The position numbers and the translations under genes were made by a program. Below are positions 38,225 to 47,181 of a DNA stretch of 64,000 bases, piece after piece. Location: contig NZ_JWLK01000006.1 of assembly GCF_000814005.1 (NCBI RefSeq), positions 310,001 to 374,000 of the forward strand, given 5' to 3'. The notes below the pieces were generated by a model. The model saw only the letters and a program-made list of their open reading frames with translations. It had not been told where the DNA came from and did not search any database. Each line of letters begins with the position of its first letter. The first letter of the stretch is position 1. This DNA comes from Ruegeria sp. ANG-S4. GTDB lineage: Bacteria > Pseudomonadota > Alphaproteobacteria > Rhodobacterales > Rhodobacteraceae.

Positions 38225-38761
38225 TCACAGTGGCATTCCCGACAGCTTGGCCACCAACTCGGGCAGTTTTCGGGCCCCGAACTTTTCCAGTAAACGGGCG
38301 CGGTAGGCCTCGATTGTCCGGTAGCTCAGCCCAAGATCGGCGCCGATTTCCTTGGCGGACAGGCCCCGGCACGACAAAATCGCGACTTCTCGTTCGCGGG
38401 TTGTCAGTTCTACCAAGGGGCGTTCTTCCGAAATGTCAGAAAAGCTCCAGATTCCGTGCCGGAACGGGTCGTCCGGGGTCAGCGATCGGCCGCGCGCCCG
38501 GCACCAGAACAAATCACCGCTGCGCCGCCGCATCACTCTTTCGTCGGTGTAATACCCGGTATCTCGCATCACTTGTAAGCTGCGCGCACCGATCCGCTCC
38601 CAATCGGCGACGGAGGGGTACAGGTGCAACAGCGGCATATTGCGGTACTCGGCTTCATCTCCACCGAAAGTGCGTGCAAACTGCAGGTTACAGCGGCGGA
38701 TTATCCGATTTTCCAACTCGACCAGACCGATTGGTGCGTATTCAAAGGCTGGATCGCTCAT
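38225..38761 (-). CDS. PAS-LuxR family transcriptional regulator
   Basis: The protein has 178 residues. The N-terminal PAS domain (about 5-110) starts EYAPIGLVELENRIIRRCNLQFARTFGG and includes ERVMRRRSGDLFWCRARG. The C-terminal LuxR helix-turn-helix is LTTREREVAILSCRGLSAKEIGADLGLSYRTIEAYRARLLEKFGAR. The signal sensed is unknown. It lies upstream of accB on the same strand (151-base gap) and is divergent from the ScfR-like gene, so it may regulate either. Confidence 0.9.
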   Translation of the reverse strand: MSDPAFEYAPIGLVELENRIIRRCNLQFARTFGGDEAEYRNMPLLHLYPSVADWERIGARSLQVMRDTGYYTDERVMRRRSGDLFWCRARGRSLTPDDPFRHGIWSFSDISEERPLVELTTREREVAILSCRGLSAKEIGADLGLSYRTIEAYRARLLEKFGARKLPELVAKLSGMPL

Positions 38762-38936
38762 ATACGTATGGTGACGCGTATTTTAGGGAAAGAGAAGGGG
38801 GCGCAGGGAAAAGGGCTGAATTTCCCGGCCCTCGCTTGTTAACGTTGTAAATTGGCTTTGAAAACTCATGTGCAATAGTTAAAAATCACAATGGAATTCT
38901 GAAAAGCCAGACATAGCGACCAGAGGTCCGGTAGCG

Positions 38937-40229
38937 ATGAGAGACACGCTGACAGGTAGCCGAATACGGGAAAGACGGCAGATCTGCGGGCTGCGGCAGG
39001 CCGAACTGGCGCGCCAGGTGGGTATATCAGCGTCTTACCTGAACCTGATTGAGCACAATCGTCGCCGGATCGGCGGCAAGCTTTTGGTGGATATTGCCGG
39101 AGCTTTGTCGGTTGAGCCCTCGCTTTTGACACAAGGTATCGAAGAAACTTTGATCTCGGCCTTGCGCGAGGCTGCCGCAGATGCTGTTGGCCAGCAGGCG
39201 GAACTTGACGGGCTGGAAGAATTTGCAAGCCGGTTTCCAGGCTGGTCAGGCGTATTGGCGCACATGCATCGCCGCGTCGTGTCCTTGGAACGAACGGTTG
39301 AAACGCTTTCAGACCGCCTGACAAATGACCCGCATCTTGCGGCGTCTATGCATGAAGTCCTGTCTACCGCTGCTGCAATCCGGTCGACGGCTGCAATTCT
39401 GGCTGAACCTGGTGAGATTGAGGCCGAGTGGCGTGACCGGTTTCATCGCAACATTCATCAGGATGCCGAGCGCCTTGCCGAAAGTTCGAAAGCTCTGGTT
39501 GCCTACCTTGACGACAATGAGGGGCAAGGTGACCTGCGCGGTACCCCCTTGGACGCGGTCGAGGCGTTTTTTGCCGAAAAAGGCTTTCACTTTCCCGAGC
39601 TTGAGGGAACCGAAGGTGGCGAAAGCCCCCAACTCGCCCCTTTGGCTGCAGCGGCACGTTCGGTGGCTGAAGACCTGCTCAGGGATTACGCCGCTGACGC
39701 ACAGGTTGTGCCGATGCACGAGTTGACGCTGGCAATTGGTGAAACACGACCAGACCCACTGGAACTGGCGAACAGGTTTTCCGTCGATCTGCCGACCATG
39801 CTGCGCCGCCTCGCCACCCTGCCAGAAGGTGTGTTGGCCAGACCAGCCGGGATCGTCACATGTGATGCCTCCGGCGGGGTCTTGTTCTATAAGCCAGTCG
39901 CCGGTTTCGCCTTGCCACGCCACGGAGAAACCTGTCCGCATTGGCCCATCTTCACAGCATTGAACCGCCCTCTGGTGCCGATCCGAAGACGGGTTGTTCA
40001 GCTTGGGCGCACGCCGGCCGAGTTTGACTGTTACGCAATCGCTTGGCCGCAGCCCACCAAAGGGTTTGACGCAGAACCCACTTATCGATCTGTGATGCTG
40101 GTACTGCCAGTTGATGAGGTTTCCGAACCTCAGGAAACCGTCACTCAAGTTGGTACGAATTGTCGTATTTGCCCGAAATCCGACTGCACCGCCCGCCGCG
40201 AGCCATCAATCCTGAGCGAAGGTTTTTGA
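38937..40229 (+). CDS. Short-chain fatty acyl regulator (XRE + DUF2083)
   Basis: The protein has 430 residues. The Xre/Cro HTH is at 8-62 (RIRERRQICGLRQAELARQVGISASYLNLIEHNRRRIGG). The C-terminal DUF2083 domain ends with the Cys cluster CRICPKSDCTARREPSIL. Relatives (RamB, MccR, ScfR types) control acetate or propionate metabolism by sensing acyl-CoA. The neighbours, a response regulator and a symporter-fused histidine kinase, fit a short-chain acid sensing module. GAGG lies ten bases upstream of the ATG. Confidence 0.88.
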   Translation: MRDTLTGSRIRERRQICGLRQAELARQVGISASYLNLIEHNRRRIGGKLLVDIAGALSVEPSLLTQGIEETLISALREAAADAVGQQAELDGLEEFASRFPGWSGVLAHMHRRVVSLERTVETLSDRLTNDPHLAASMHEVLSTAAAIRSTAAILAEPGEIEAEWRDRFHRNIHQDAERLAESSKALVAYLDDNEGQGDLRGTPLDAVEAFFAEKGFHFPELEGTEGGESPQLAPLAAAARSVAEDLLRDYAADAQVVPMHELTLAIGETRPDPLELANRFSVDLPTMLRRLATLPEGVLARPAGIVTCDASGGVLFYKPVAGFALPRHGETCPHWPIFTALNRPLVPIRRRVVQLGRTPAEFDCYAIAWPQPTKGFDAEPTYRSVMLVLPVDEVSEPQETVTQVGTNCRICPKSDCTARREPSILSEGF

Positions 40230-40307
40230 CAGGTCCCCGACACAGCGCTTAATCTGCCCTCGGCGGGTGGGCGATTGCGTGACCTGTCATGGGGAGGAAC
40301 TGAAAAT

Positions 40308-40688
40308 ATGAGCCGAAAGGTTCTGCTGATCGAGGATGAGCCCAACATTACCGAGGCGATCCGATTTCTGCTGACCCGTGAGGGGTGGCAGGTTGAAACG
40401 CATGCTGATGGGGCCGATGCCGTTCAGGTGATCGTCGCCGCACAGCCCGATCTGGTTATTCTGGACGTCATGTTGCCGGGCAAAAGCGGAATGGACATCC
40501 TTCGCGATTTGCGTGAGTTAAAGAGTATGCAAGCCCTGCCTATTCTCATGCTTACGGCACGCGGGCAATCCCGCGACAGGGAAATGGCCGAGAATGCCGG
40601 TGTCAGCAGGTTTATGACCAAGCCGTTTTCCAATACCGAGGTGCTGACCGCCGTGCGTGACTTGCACGCTCAGGCAACACGGTTATGA
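40308..40688 (+). CDS. Single-domain response regulator
   Basis: The 126-residue CheY-like receiver has no output domain. The acidic pair is IEDEPN near residue 9, the phosphoryl Asp53 lies in LVILDVMLPGKSG, Thr in MLTARGQS, and Lys105 in FMTKPFS. GGAGG precedes the ATG at eight bases. It is coupled by a 4-base overlap to the next gene and then to the histidine kinase, its probable partner. With no DNA-binding domain it must signal by protein contact. Confidence 0.92.
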   Translation: MSRKVLLIEDEPNITEAIRFLLTREGWQVETHADGADAVQVIVAAQPDLVILDVMLPGKSGMDILRDLRELKSMQALPILMLTARGQSRDREMAENAGVSRFMTKPFSNTEVLTAVRDLHAQATRL

Positions 40689-40993
40689 CCGCGCCCGATC
40701 AGGATGAGCGACGTCGACCGTCGCTTTTTCTTGAAAGGCAAAGCTATCGCCGGCGCAGGCTTATGGACGCGGCACGCCTGCTGCCCTTGCTCGGGGCTGC
40801 GATGATCGCTTTGCCACTGCTTTGGCCCGACGAAAGCGGCGGCGCGGGTGCGGTGCCAATGTCGGCCGCAATCGTCTACATTTTTGCCTGCTGGGGCATC
40901 CTGATCTTGATCAGCTTGTTGTTCGGCTTTGCCGCGAGGCGTCTGAGCGCGCGGGAAAAGGATGAGCCGGAGGCGGGCAAATGGCAACGCTGA
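40685..40993 (+). CDS. Small membrane protein upstream of SSS-kinase
   Basis: The 102-residue protein has a basic N-terminus (DERRRPSLFLERQSYRRRRLMDAARLL), two spans (LLPLLGAAMIALPLLWP; AAIVYIFACWGILILISLLFGFAARRL) and a charged tail. The layout resembles the small DUF4212-type subunit or the 'DUF485' partner seen next to SSS transporters, but I cannot confirm a family. It overlaps its neighbours on both sides (4 and 13 bases), so it is translated together with the kinase. Confidence 0.8.
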   Translation: MTAPDQDERRRPSLFLERQSYRRRRLMDAARLLPLLGAAMIALPLLWPDESGGAGAVPMSAAIVYIFACWGILILISLLFGFAARRLSAREKDEPEAGKWQR

Positions 40994-43662
40994 ATGTCCT
41001 GATACTCGTCTGTCTGGGCTACGTGGTGCTGTTGTTTGGTGTCGCTTTTGCAGCAGACCGGCTGGCAGCGGCGGGGCGGGGTAGATGGTTGCGATCTCCG
41101 CTTATCTATACGCTTTCGCTGTCCATCTATTGTACGGCTTGGACCTTTTACGGTGCGGTCGGCAATGCGGCGCGGTCAGGGCTGGAGTTTGTAACAATAT
41201 ATCTGGGACCTACGCTGGTTATGGTCGGTTGGTGGTGGGGGCTGCGCAAGCTGGTCCGGGTTGGACGCAGCCAGCGCGTGACGTCAATCGCTGACCTGAT
41301 TTCCTCACGCTATGGTAAGTCCAACACTTTGGCTATCTGTGTCACGATCCTGGCCGTGGTTGGTGGCACTCCGTATATTGCGCTGCAATTACAATCAATT
41401 ACTCTGTCCTTTTCGATCTTTGCCGAAGCAGACCCCACCGGGCTTTACCGCGAAGGCTCCAGTGTTTTCTGGGTGGCAACCGGGTTGGCGTTATTCGCGA
41501 TCCTGTTCGGAACCCGAAACCTTGATGCGAATGAAAGACACCACGGTGTCGTGACCGCCATTGCGCTGGAGGCGGTTGTAAAACTTGTTGCGCTATTGGC
41601 TGTTGGCATCTTTGTGGTCTGGACCATCGCCGGCGGGATCGAACAGATGATGGACCGGATTGACAGTTCACCAATCGGGCAGTGGAACATTGACGCAAGT
41701 CGGTGGACAACTTTCACGTTTCTGTCCGCAGCTGCCTTCATCTGCTTGCCGCGCATGTTTCAGGTCATGGTCGTGGAAAACGACGATGAAAGTCATCTGC
41801 GGACTGCGGCCTGGGCGTTCCCTTTGTACCTGTTGTTGATGAGCCTGTTTGTGGTTCCGATCGCAGTTGTCGGTCTGGACCTTATGCCCGCGGGGGCGAA
41901 CCCCGACTTGTTTGTGCTGACCGTTCCACTGTCACAAGGCAACGATTGGTTGGCCATGCTGTCTTTCATCGGTGGCTTTTCGTCGGCCACGTCGATGGTA
42001 ATCGTGACAGCAATGGCCCTGTCGACGATGGTGTCAAACCATGTGGTCATGCCGATCTGGCTGAGCGCACAGGAAGGCTCGGCCTCGGTATCCGGCGATG
42101 TTCGGACCATCGTTCTGATGGCGCGGCGGGTATCGATCGCGGCGATTATGGCGTTGGGCTATTTCTATTATCGAATGTCTGGCGGCGGCGCGGCACTGGC
42201 ATCAATCGGTTTGGTAGCCTTTGCCGGAATTTCCCAGATTTTACCTGCGCTGGTCGGCGGACTATTCTGGCGCGGTGCCACGCGCACGGGCGCATTGGTT
42301 GGTTTGAGCATCGGCTTTGGATTGTGGATCTACACCCTTTTGCTGCCCGGCATGGGCGGTGGTCTCATACCCGTTTCAGTGATTGAAAACGGCCCCTTCG
42401 GCTGGGGTTTCCTCCGACCGCAAGCGCTGTTCGGCATCGAAGGAATCGATCCGATGGTGCACAGCGTGATGTGGTCGCTGTCACTGAATACGATCGGGTT
42501 TTGCGTTGCATCGCTGCTGAGCTTTCCAAGCCCGCTGGAGCGATTGCAGGGCGCCCAGTTCGTTAACGTCTTTGATCATTCGGTAGCGCCGCAAGGATGG
42601 ACGGGCTCCGTTGCGCAAAGCGAAGACCTGATGATCATGACGCAGCGTATTTTGGGCACCGTGCCTGCGCAGGAATTCTTTCAGGCCGAAGCCGAACGCC
42701 AAAACGGTCGACCGGGGCGATTGCCGGAACCGACGCCCGGTTTCTTGCAGCGGCTGGAACGCGAACTCAGCGGTTCGGTTGGTGCAGCCACAGCCCATGC
42801 GATGATCGGCCAGATCGTAGGCGGATCGTCCGTATCGGTCGAAGACCTGCTGGCGGTGGCTGATGAATCCGCTCAGTTGCTGGAATATTCCAGCCAATTG
42901 GAGGAAAAGTCGGCGGAATTGACGCGCACCGCACGCAAGTTGCGCGAGGCGAACACGAAATTGACGCAAGTCTCGGCACAAAAGGACGATTTCCTAAGCC
43001 AGGTGAGCCACGAATTGCGCACGCCCATGACGTCAATCCGGGCCTTTTCCGAGATTATGCGTGATGCAGACGACCTGAGCGCGGACGACCAGATCCGCTA
43101 TGCCGCGATCATCCACGACGAGGCGCTGCGTCTTACGCGTGTGCTTGACGACCTACTGGACCTGAGCGTTCTGGAAAGCGGGCAGGTCAGTTTGAATGTG
43201 GGCGATGGCAGCCTTAAATCGGTTCTTGATCGCGCGGTATCCAGCGCCCTGGCTGGGGGAGACGGCAGCTTGATTGTAAGGCGGGTTCGCCCCTCCGAAC
43301 GGATTCAGCTGCACACGGATTTGGATCGGCTTGGGCAGGTCTTTATCAATCTTATCTCCAATGCACAGAAGTATTGCGACGCGCTTGAGCCCGTGTTGAC
43401 CATCTCGACCCATGATGTGGGGGGGCAGGTCGTCATAGACTTTGTCGACAACGGGAGCGGTATCCCGCCCGAGGCGCAATCCATGGTGTTCGAGAAGTTC
43501 GCCCGAGTAGGCTCGGACAAGGCGGGCGGGGCTGGTCTGGGGCTGGCGATCTGCCGTGAAATCATGCAGCGCCTGGGTGGCGACATCACCTACTTGCCAG
43601 GGCAGGGCGGTGCAGGCTTCCGCCTCAGTCTACCCTTGGCTTACCGCCAGGCGGCCCAATAG
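40981..43662 (+). CDS. Sodium:solute symporter-fused histidine kinase
   Basis: The protein has 893 residues. The first 520 or so form a SLC5/SSS transporter with about 13 spans (e.g. SIYCTAWTFYGAVGNAARSG, GGFSSATSMVIVTAMALSTMVSNH). A linker and coiled coil follow (about 600-660). The kinase core comprises the H box SHELRTPMTSIRAFSE with His677, the N box FINLISNAQKYCD, DNGSGIPPEAQ (G1) and GGAGLGLAICREI (G2). This is the CbrA/CrbS architecture, known to control acetate or amino acid use. No C-terminal receiver is present; the separate CheY-like gene upstream probably serves. The start overlaps the previous gene. Confidence 0.94.
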   Translation: MATLNVLILVCLGYVVLLFGVAFAADRLAAAGRGRWLRSPLIYTLSLSIYCTAWTFYGAVGNAARSGLEFVTIYLGPTLVMVGWWWGLRKLVRVGRSQRVTSIADLISSRYGKSNTLAICVTILAVVGGTPYIALQLQSITLSFSIFAEADPTGLYREGSSVFWVATGLALFAILFGTRNLDANERHHGVVTAIALEAVVKLVALLAVGIFVVWTIAGGIEQMMDRIDSSPIGQWNIDASRWTTFTFLSAAAFICLPRMFQVMVVENDDESHLRTAAWAFPLYLLLMSLFVVPIAVVGLDLMPAGANPDLFVLTVPLSQGNDWLAMLSFIGGFSSATSMVIVTAMALSTMVSNHVVMPIWLSAQEGSASVSGDVRTIVLMARRVSIAAIMALGYFYYRMSGGGAALASIGLVAFAGISQILPALVGGLFWRGATRTGALVGLSIGFGLWIYTLLLPGMGGGLIPVSVIENGPFGWGFLRPQALFGIEGIDPMVHSVMWSLSLNTIGFCVASLLSFPSPLERLQGAQFVNVFDHSVAPQGWTGSVAQSEDLMIMTQRILGTVPAQEFFQAEAERQNGRPGRLPEPTPGFLQRLERELSGSVGAATAHAMIGQIVGGSSVSVEDLLAVADESAQLLEYSSQLEEKSAELTRTARKLREANTKLTQVSAQKDDFLSQVSHELRTPMTSIRAFSEIMRDADDLSADDQIRYAAIIHDEALRLTRVLDDLLDLSVLESGQVSLNVGDGSLKSVLDRAVSSALAGGDGSLIVRRVRPSERIQLHTDLDRLGQVFINLISNAQKYCDALEPVLTISTHDVGGQVVIDFVDNGSGIPPEAQSMVFEKFARVGSDKAGGAGLGLAICREIMQRLGGDITYLPGQGGAGFRLSLPLAYRQAAQ

Positions 43663-43737
43663 CACGGCCATAAAGAAAATCGTAACTGTCGCCGGGCTAC
43701 ATCTTTGTTCAACGGAAAAAAACGGCGGCTTGATGCC

Positions 43738-44835
43738 ATGAATCAGCAGGTCAATTCGGCCTTGGCGCGCAAACTCTCAGCCGGACAAGACATGGCCGTA
43801 TCCAACGGTCGTTCGGTGCTGCGCGCGTTTCGTCTGGCTTTGGCGCGGGCTGCAGATGAATGCCTGAACCTGCCTCTGGCCGTGATCGGCGCAAAACAAA
43901 CGCTGCGCGCGCCAACTGACCTTGACAAAGTGATCAGCGATGACTGGCTGTTGCTGGTGTTCGCTTCAGAGTCCGGGACAGCGGCAATCTGCCTGGATCC
44001 GGGCTGTGTTTCCGCCATCGTCCAAATGCAGACCATTGGTCAGGTCGCGGCAGCGCCGCCGAACCCAAGGCAGCTGACCGACACGGATGCCGCCATGAGC
44101 CTTCCGTTGATCGAGGACATGCTGAACCGGGCACAAACTCTGGTCGATGGTCCGCAAGATCCGGTCAGCTTGTCCGGACTGGCCTTTGCGTCACGGGTTC
44201 CCGATCGGCGCAGCGTTGGTCTGGCCCTGACAGAAGATAATTATACGGTGTTCGACTTGACGGTCGAAATCGCTGGGGGTGCGCGGCAGGGGCAGATTTG
44301 CGCTCTGCTCCCAAACTCGCCTGAAGCCGAAAGCGCCCTTGCCGATGATACGGCCATGAAAGGACCCAATCTGGATCAAGCGGCGGGCGCAATACGCGCG
44401 GAATTGCACAGCGTAACCTGCCGGATGTCGCTGCCACTTGCCAAGCTGTCCGAGTTGCAGGTGGGCGACGTGCTTCCGTTGACGGGTGCCCGTCTGGACA
44501 GGACTGAAATCACCACAATCGACGGTACACGCACAGCGGTTGGGCGGCTTGGCCAATGCGGCGGAATGCGGGCGGTTCGGATCAATGAACAGATGTCACT
44601 GCCCGAGTTGACTGACGCAAGCCGTCACGAGTTCAAAGAAAACGAGACCCGAGCCCATCCGGCAGATTTGGAGGTCGATATCATCCCGCCCGATGAACCC
44701 ACCCCGCAGGAACCGTCGGAAATTGTGCCTTTAGACCAAAGCGCGGTAAACTACGTGAATTCGGACAAAATGGTTGCGGAAATTTCCGAACTGGCCGGGT
44801 TAAAGGATCGTACAGACGATTCCAATTTCGCCTGA
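43738..44835 (+). CDS. FliM/FliN-like (SpoA domain) protein
   Basis: The protein has 365 residues. The N-terminal two-thirds resemble the FliM middle domain (VLRAFRLALARAADECLNLPLAVIG). The C-terminal SpoA-type domain is LHSVTCRMSLPLAKLSELQVGDVLPL, then GARLDRTEITTIDG and VGRLGQCGGMRAVRI. It ends in an acidic Pro-rich tail. It lies alone, with no other flagellar gene in the window. Roseobacters carry such an orphan motor-switch-like gene; the partner is unknown. The ATG at 43738 has a poor ribosome site; a TTG at 43705 is the alternative. Confidence 0.8.
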   Translation: MNQQVNSALARKLSAGQDMAVSNGRSVLRAFRLALARAADECLNLPLAVIGAKQTLRAPTDLDKVISDDWLLLVFASESGTAAICLDPGCVSAIVQMQTIGQVAAAPPNPRQLTDTDAAMSLPLIEDMLNRAQTLVDGPQDPVSLSGLAFASRVPDRRSVGLALTEDNYTVFDLTVEIAGGARQGQICALLPNSPEAESALADDTAMKGPNLDQAAGAIRAELHSVTCRMSLPLAKLSELQVGDVLPLTGARLDRTEITTIDGTRTAVGRLGQCGGMRAVRINEQMSLPELTDASRHEFKENETRAHPADLEVDIIPPDEPTPQEPSEIVPLDQSAVNYVNSDKMVAEISELAGLKDRTDDSNFA

Positions 44836-44944
44836 TTTCGAAGGCTTCGATCCCGAGATGGCCCAGCATTCGCCCGTGCAGATTTGGGAGCTTGGCCCGT
44901 CGCCCATCGGATATTGCTTTGACCCTGCACAATAAACCTGAGAA

Positions 44945-45376
44945 TTACTCTGGCGTGCCGCTAAGCTGTTCCAGCGTTGGGCGCAAGCCATCCAGCGCGT
45001 ATCCGGCCCTGCCAGTCGCATCCAATATCTCTTCGGCGCTCATTTGGTCGCACTGCCCCAAAGCCCAAACAACCGAACATCGCGTCCCCGAGGCGCAGTA
45101 GGCCAGGACAGGCCCCGAGCAGCTCTCGGCCAAATCCTTTTGGCGGGCCACGTTCTCTGGCGTCATCGTTTGATGCGTAAGTTCCAAAACCTCGTATTCC
45201 ATCCCCGCGGCCCGAACCGCGTCGCCAATGGCGTCGGATTGCATGTCGAAGGGGACCTCGGCGTTGGGTCGGTTGCAGATTACCTTGACGAAACCTGCCT
45301 CGGCGATGGCTGGCACGTCCTCAACTGTGATCTGCGGTGAGACGGCATAGCGGGGTGTGATCGGGCGAATCTCCAT
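44945..45376 (-). CDS. TIGR01244/DUF442 family sulfur transferase/phosphatase
   Basis: The protein has 143 residues. It matches the DUF442 (beta-lactamase-hydrolase-like N-domain) family: YAVSPQITVEDVPAIAEAGF, VICNRPNAEVPFDMQSDA, and the active-site loop YCASGTRCS (C-x5-type). In BigR-controlled operons this domain is fused to the persulfide dioxygenase Blh; here it is a separate gene at the end of the same operon. A role in sulfane-sulfur transfer is inference. Confidence 0.9.
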   Translation of the reverse strand: MEIRPITPRYAVSPQITVEDVPAIAEAGFVKVICNRPNAEVPFDMQSDAIGDAVRAAGMEYEVLELTHQTMTPENVARQKDLAESCSGPVLAYCASGTRCSVVWALGQCDQMSAEEILDATGRAGYALDGLRPTLEQLSGTPE

Positions 45377-45385
45377 GGCAATTGA

Positions 45386-45817
45386 TTAGGGCGCATTGGC
45401 CACTCTGTCCAGTTGCGCCCCCAGTGTTGGCGCGGCCACCATGCCGGCCACCATCGCGATCAGAAAGACAAACCCGTTCAACCCGCCATAGCTGAGTGAG
45501 GCCAGTGCCGGACCGGGGCACAATCCTGCCAATGCCCAACCTACGCCAAAGAGCCCCGAGCCAACGACAAGCCGCCGGTCAATCCCGGATGCGACCGGGG
45601 CGGGGAATTGCCCGCCGGCGATTGGCCTTCGGTTACGTGTCAATCGCCAGGCCAGCAGCATGGGCAGAATTGCGCCGCCCATCACAAAGGCAAGCGTGGG
45701 GTCCCAGTTGCCAAAGACATCCAGCCAACCTTGTACTTTTAGTGTGTCTGTCATGCCCGAGATCAAAAGGCCTGTGCCAAACAGCGCCCCGGCAACAAAT
45801 GCAATCACGCCGCGCAT
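45386..45817 (-). CDS. YeeE/YedE family membrane protein (second half)
   Basis: The 143-residue protein has four spans starting MRGVIAFVAGALFGTGLLISGM. The Cys-containing pore segment is GWALAGLCPGPALASLSYGG, the signature of the YeeE/YedE (TsuA, thiosulfate/sulfur compound uptake) family. Its ATG overlaps the stop of the upstream half by one base (TGATG). The two halves together equal one full-length transporter. Confidence 0.92.
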   Translation of the reverse strand: MRGVIAFVAGALFGTGLLISGMTDTLKVQGWLDVFGNWDPTLAFVMGGAILPMLLAWRLTRNRRPIAGGQFPAPVASGIDRRLVVGSGLFGVGWALAGLCPGPALASLSYGGLNGFVFLIAMVAGMVAAPTLGAQLDRVANAP

Positions 45818-46245
45818 CAAATCACGCTCCAGACATGCCGCAACAGTGTCATTGTGACGGCGCCGCTCGAAATGAACACCAAGGTGGCGACAATTCCACG
45901 CCGCGAGAAGCGAGAGATTCCGCAGACACCGTGCCCAGACGTGCACCCATTGGCGATACGCGTTCCAACGCCGACCAACAATCCCGCAACAATCCCGATG
46001 GCGACACTGCCGGTCAGATGCGTCTGCGTCTCGGGTGCGATGAGAGGACGCAGCAACATCGGCGTTCCGATCAGGCCACAGATGAAAACAAGGCGCTCAA
46101 ACTGAACGTCGCGCGGGGCGGGGCTGAACAACCCGCCCAGAATGCCGCTGGCCCCCATTATGCGGCCATTGCCCAACAAGAATACTGCGGCCCCACAGCC
46201 GATCATAAGGCCGCCAATCAAGCCCCAAACCCATTCCACTTGCAT
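45817..46245 (-). CDS. YeeE/YedE family membrane protein (first half)
   Basis: The 142-residue protein has about four spans, with NGCTSGHGVCGISRFSRRG carrying the Cys residues that relay sulfur species in YeeE. MQVEWVWGLIGGLMIGCGAAVFLLGNGRIMGASGI is the usual start (split pattern). It follows the MBL gene by 27 bases. In this operon it probably moves sulfur compounds across the inner membrane. Confidence 0.92.
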   Translation of the reverse strand: MQVEWVWGLIGGLMIGCGAAVFLLGNGRIMGASGILGGLFSPAPRDVQFERLVFICGLIGTPMLLRPLIAPETQTHLTGSVAIGIVAGLLVGVGTRIANGCTSGHGVCGISRFSRRGIVATLVFISSGAVTMTLLRHVWSVI

Positions 46246-46272
46246 GTTAATGTCCTTTGGTCGCCGTACGTT

Positions 46273-47136
46273 CTACAGTTTGTTCACTGGGATTTTCAGC
46301 ATGACGTCGCCCTGCTCATCAGCAGGCGGCATTTGTCCTGCCCGCATGTTTACCTGCAGCGATGGCAAGATCAGGCGCGGCATGGCCAGCGTCGCATCAC
46401 GCGCGTCTCGCATCTCTACAAATTCTTCGATACTGCGGCCTTGCCCGATGTGGATGTTGAGGGCCTTCTGTTCGCCCACTGTCGTCTCCCACGCGTATTC
46501 GTCCCGTCCAGGGGCCTTATAGTCGTGCCCAACGTAAATCCGCGTTTCGTCGGGCAGGGCCAGAATCTTTTGTATCGACTCAAACAGCGTGGCCGAAGAG
46601 CCGCCCGGAAAGTCGCAGCGGGCGGTTCCAAAGTCGGGCATAAACAGCGTGTCGCCAACAAAAGCTGCGTCCCCGATCACATAGGTCAGGCAGGCCGGGG
46701 TATGTCCGGGCGTGTGCAGGACGTCCCCACGCATTTGCCCGATGTGAAAGCTGTCGCCTTCGGAAAACAGCGCATCGAATTGGCTGCCATCGCGCTGAAA
46801 CTCGGTACCTTCATTGAAGACTTTGCCGAAGGTGTCCTGGACCAGGACGATGTTTGCGCCAATTCCGATTTTGCCCCCCAGTTCCTGCTGAAGGTAAGGG
46901 GCTGCCGAAAGGTGGTCGGCGTGAACGTGGCTTTCCAATATCCACTGCACGGTCAGGTCGTGGTCTTTCACATGCGCGATGACACGGTCCGCGGCCTGGG
47001 TTCCCGTACGCCCTGACGCGTGATCAAAGTCCAACACGCTGTCGATGATCGCACAGGCAGTACCTTCCGGCTCCTGCGCGACGTAAGACACTGTGAATGT
47101 TTGCTCGTCAAAGAAAGCTGTCACTTTGGGGGTCAT
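46273..47136 (-). CDS. Persulfide dioxygenase-like MBL-fold protein (Blh/ETHE1 type)
   Basis: The protein has 287 residues. The metallo-beta-lactamase motif HVHADH is in WILESHVHADHLSAAPYL (near residue 69), with further ligands in LHTPGHTPACLTYV, FVGDTLF and YVGHDY. The long insertion and RCDFPGGSSATLFESIQKIL match the Blh/ETHE1 persulfide dioxygenases, mononuclear Fe enzymes oxidising glutathione persulfide. It is the first gene of a four-gene sulfur operon, 24 bases behind a BigR-like operator. Confidence 0.93.
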   Translation of the reverse strand: MTPKVTAFFDEQTFTVSYVAQEPEGTACAIIDSVLDFDHASGRTGTQAADRVIAHVKDHDLTVQWILESHVHADHLSAAPYLQQELGGKIGIGANIVLVQDTFGKVFNEGTEFQRDGSQFDALFSEGDSFHIGQMRGDVLHTPGHTPACLTYVIGDAAFVGDTLFMPDFGTARCDFPGGSSATLFESIQKILALPDETRIYVGHDYKAPGRDEYAWETTVGEQKALNIHIGQGRSIEEFVEMRDARDATLAMPRLILPSLQVNMRAGQMPPADEQGDVMLKIPVNKL

Positions 47137-47159
47137 CGTGTCCTCCGCCCGGCCGATTT

Positions 47160-47181
47160 CATATTTCAGTAATGGAATGTG
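47160..47181 (-). promoter_or_regulatory. Operator-like inverted repeat upstream of the sulfur operon
   Basis: A 22-base imperfect palindrome (8 of 11 pairs match) begins 24 bases upstream of the MBL start. Its first 15 bases, CATATTTCAGTAATG, share 11 of 15 positions with the palindrome upstream of the BigR-like gene at 31527-31541. Confidence 0.5.

Noticed and set aside
45496..47016. 506-codon plus-strand frame
   Set aside because: Antisense to the YeeE and MBL genes; rich in Gln/Arg and without motifs.
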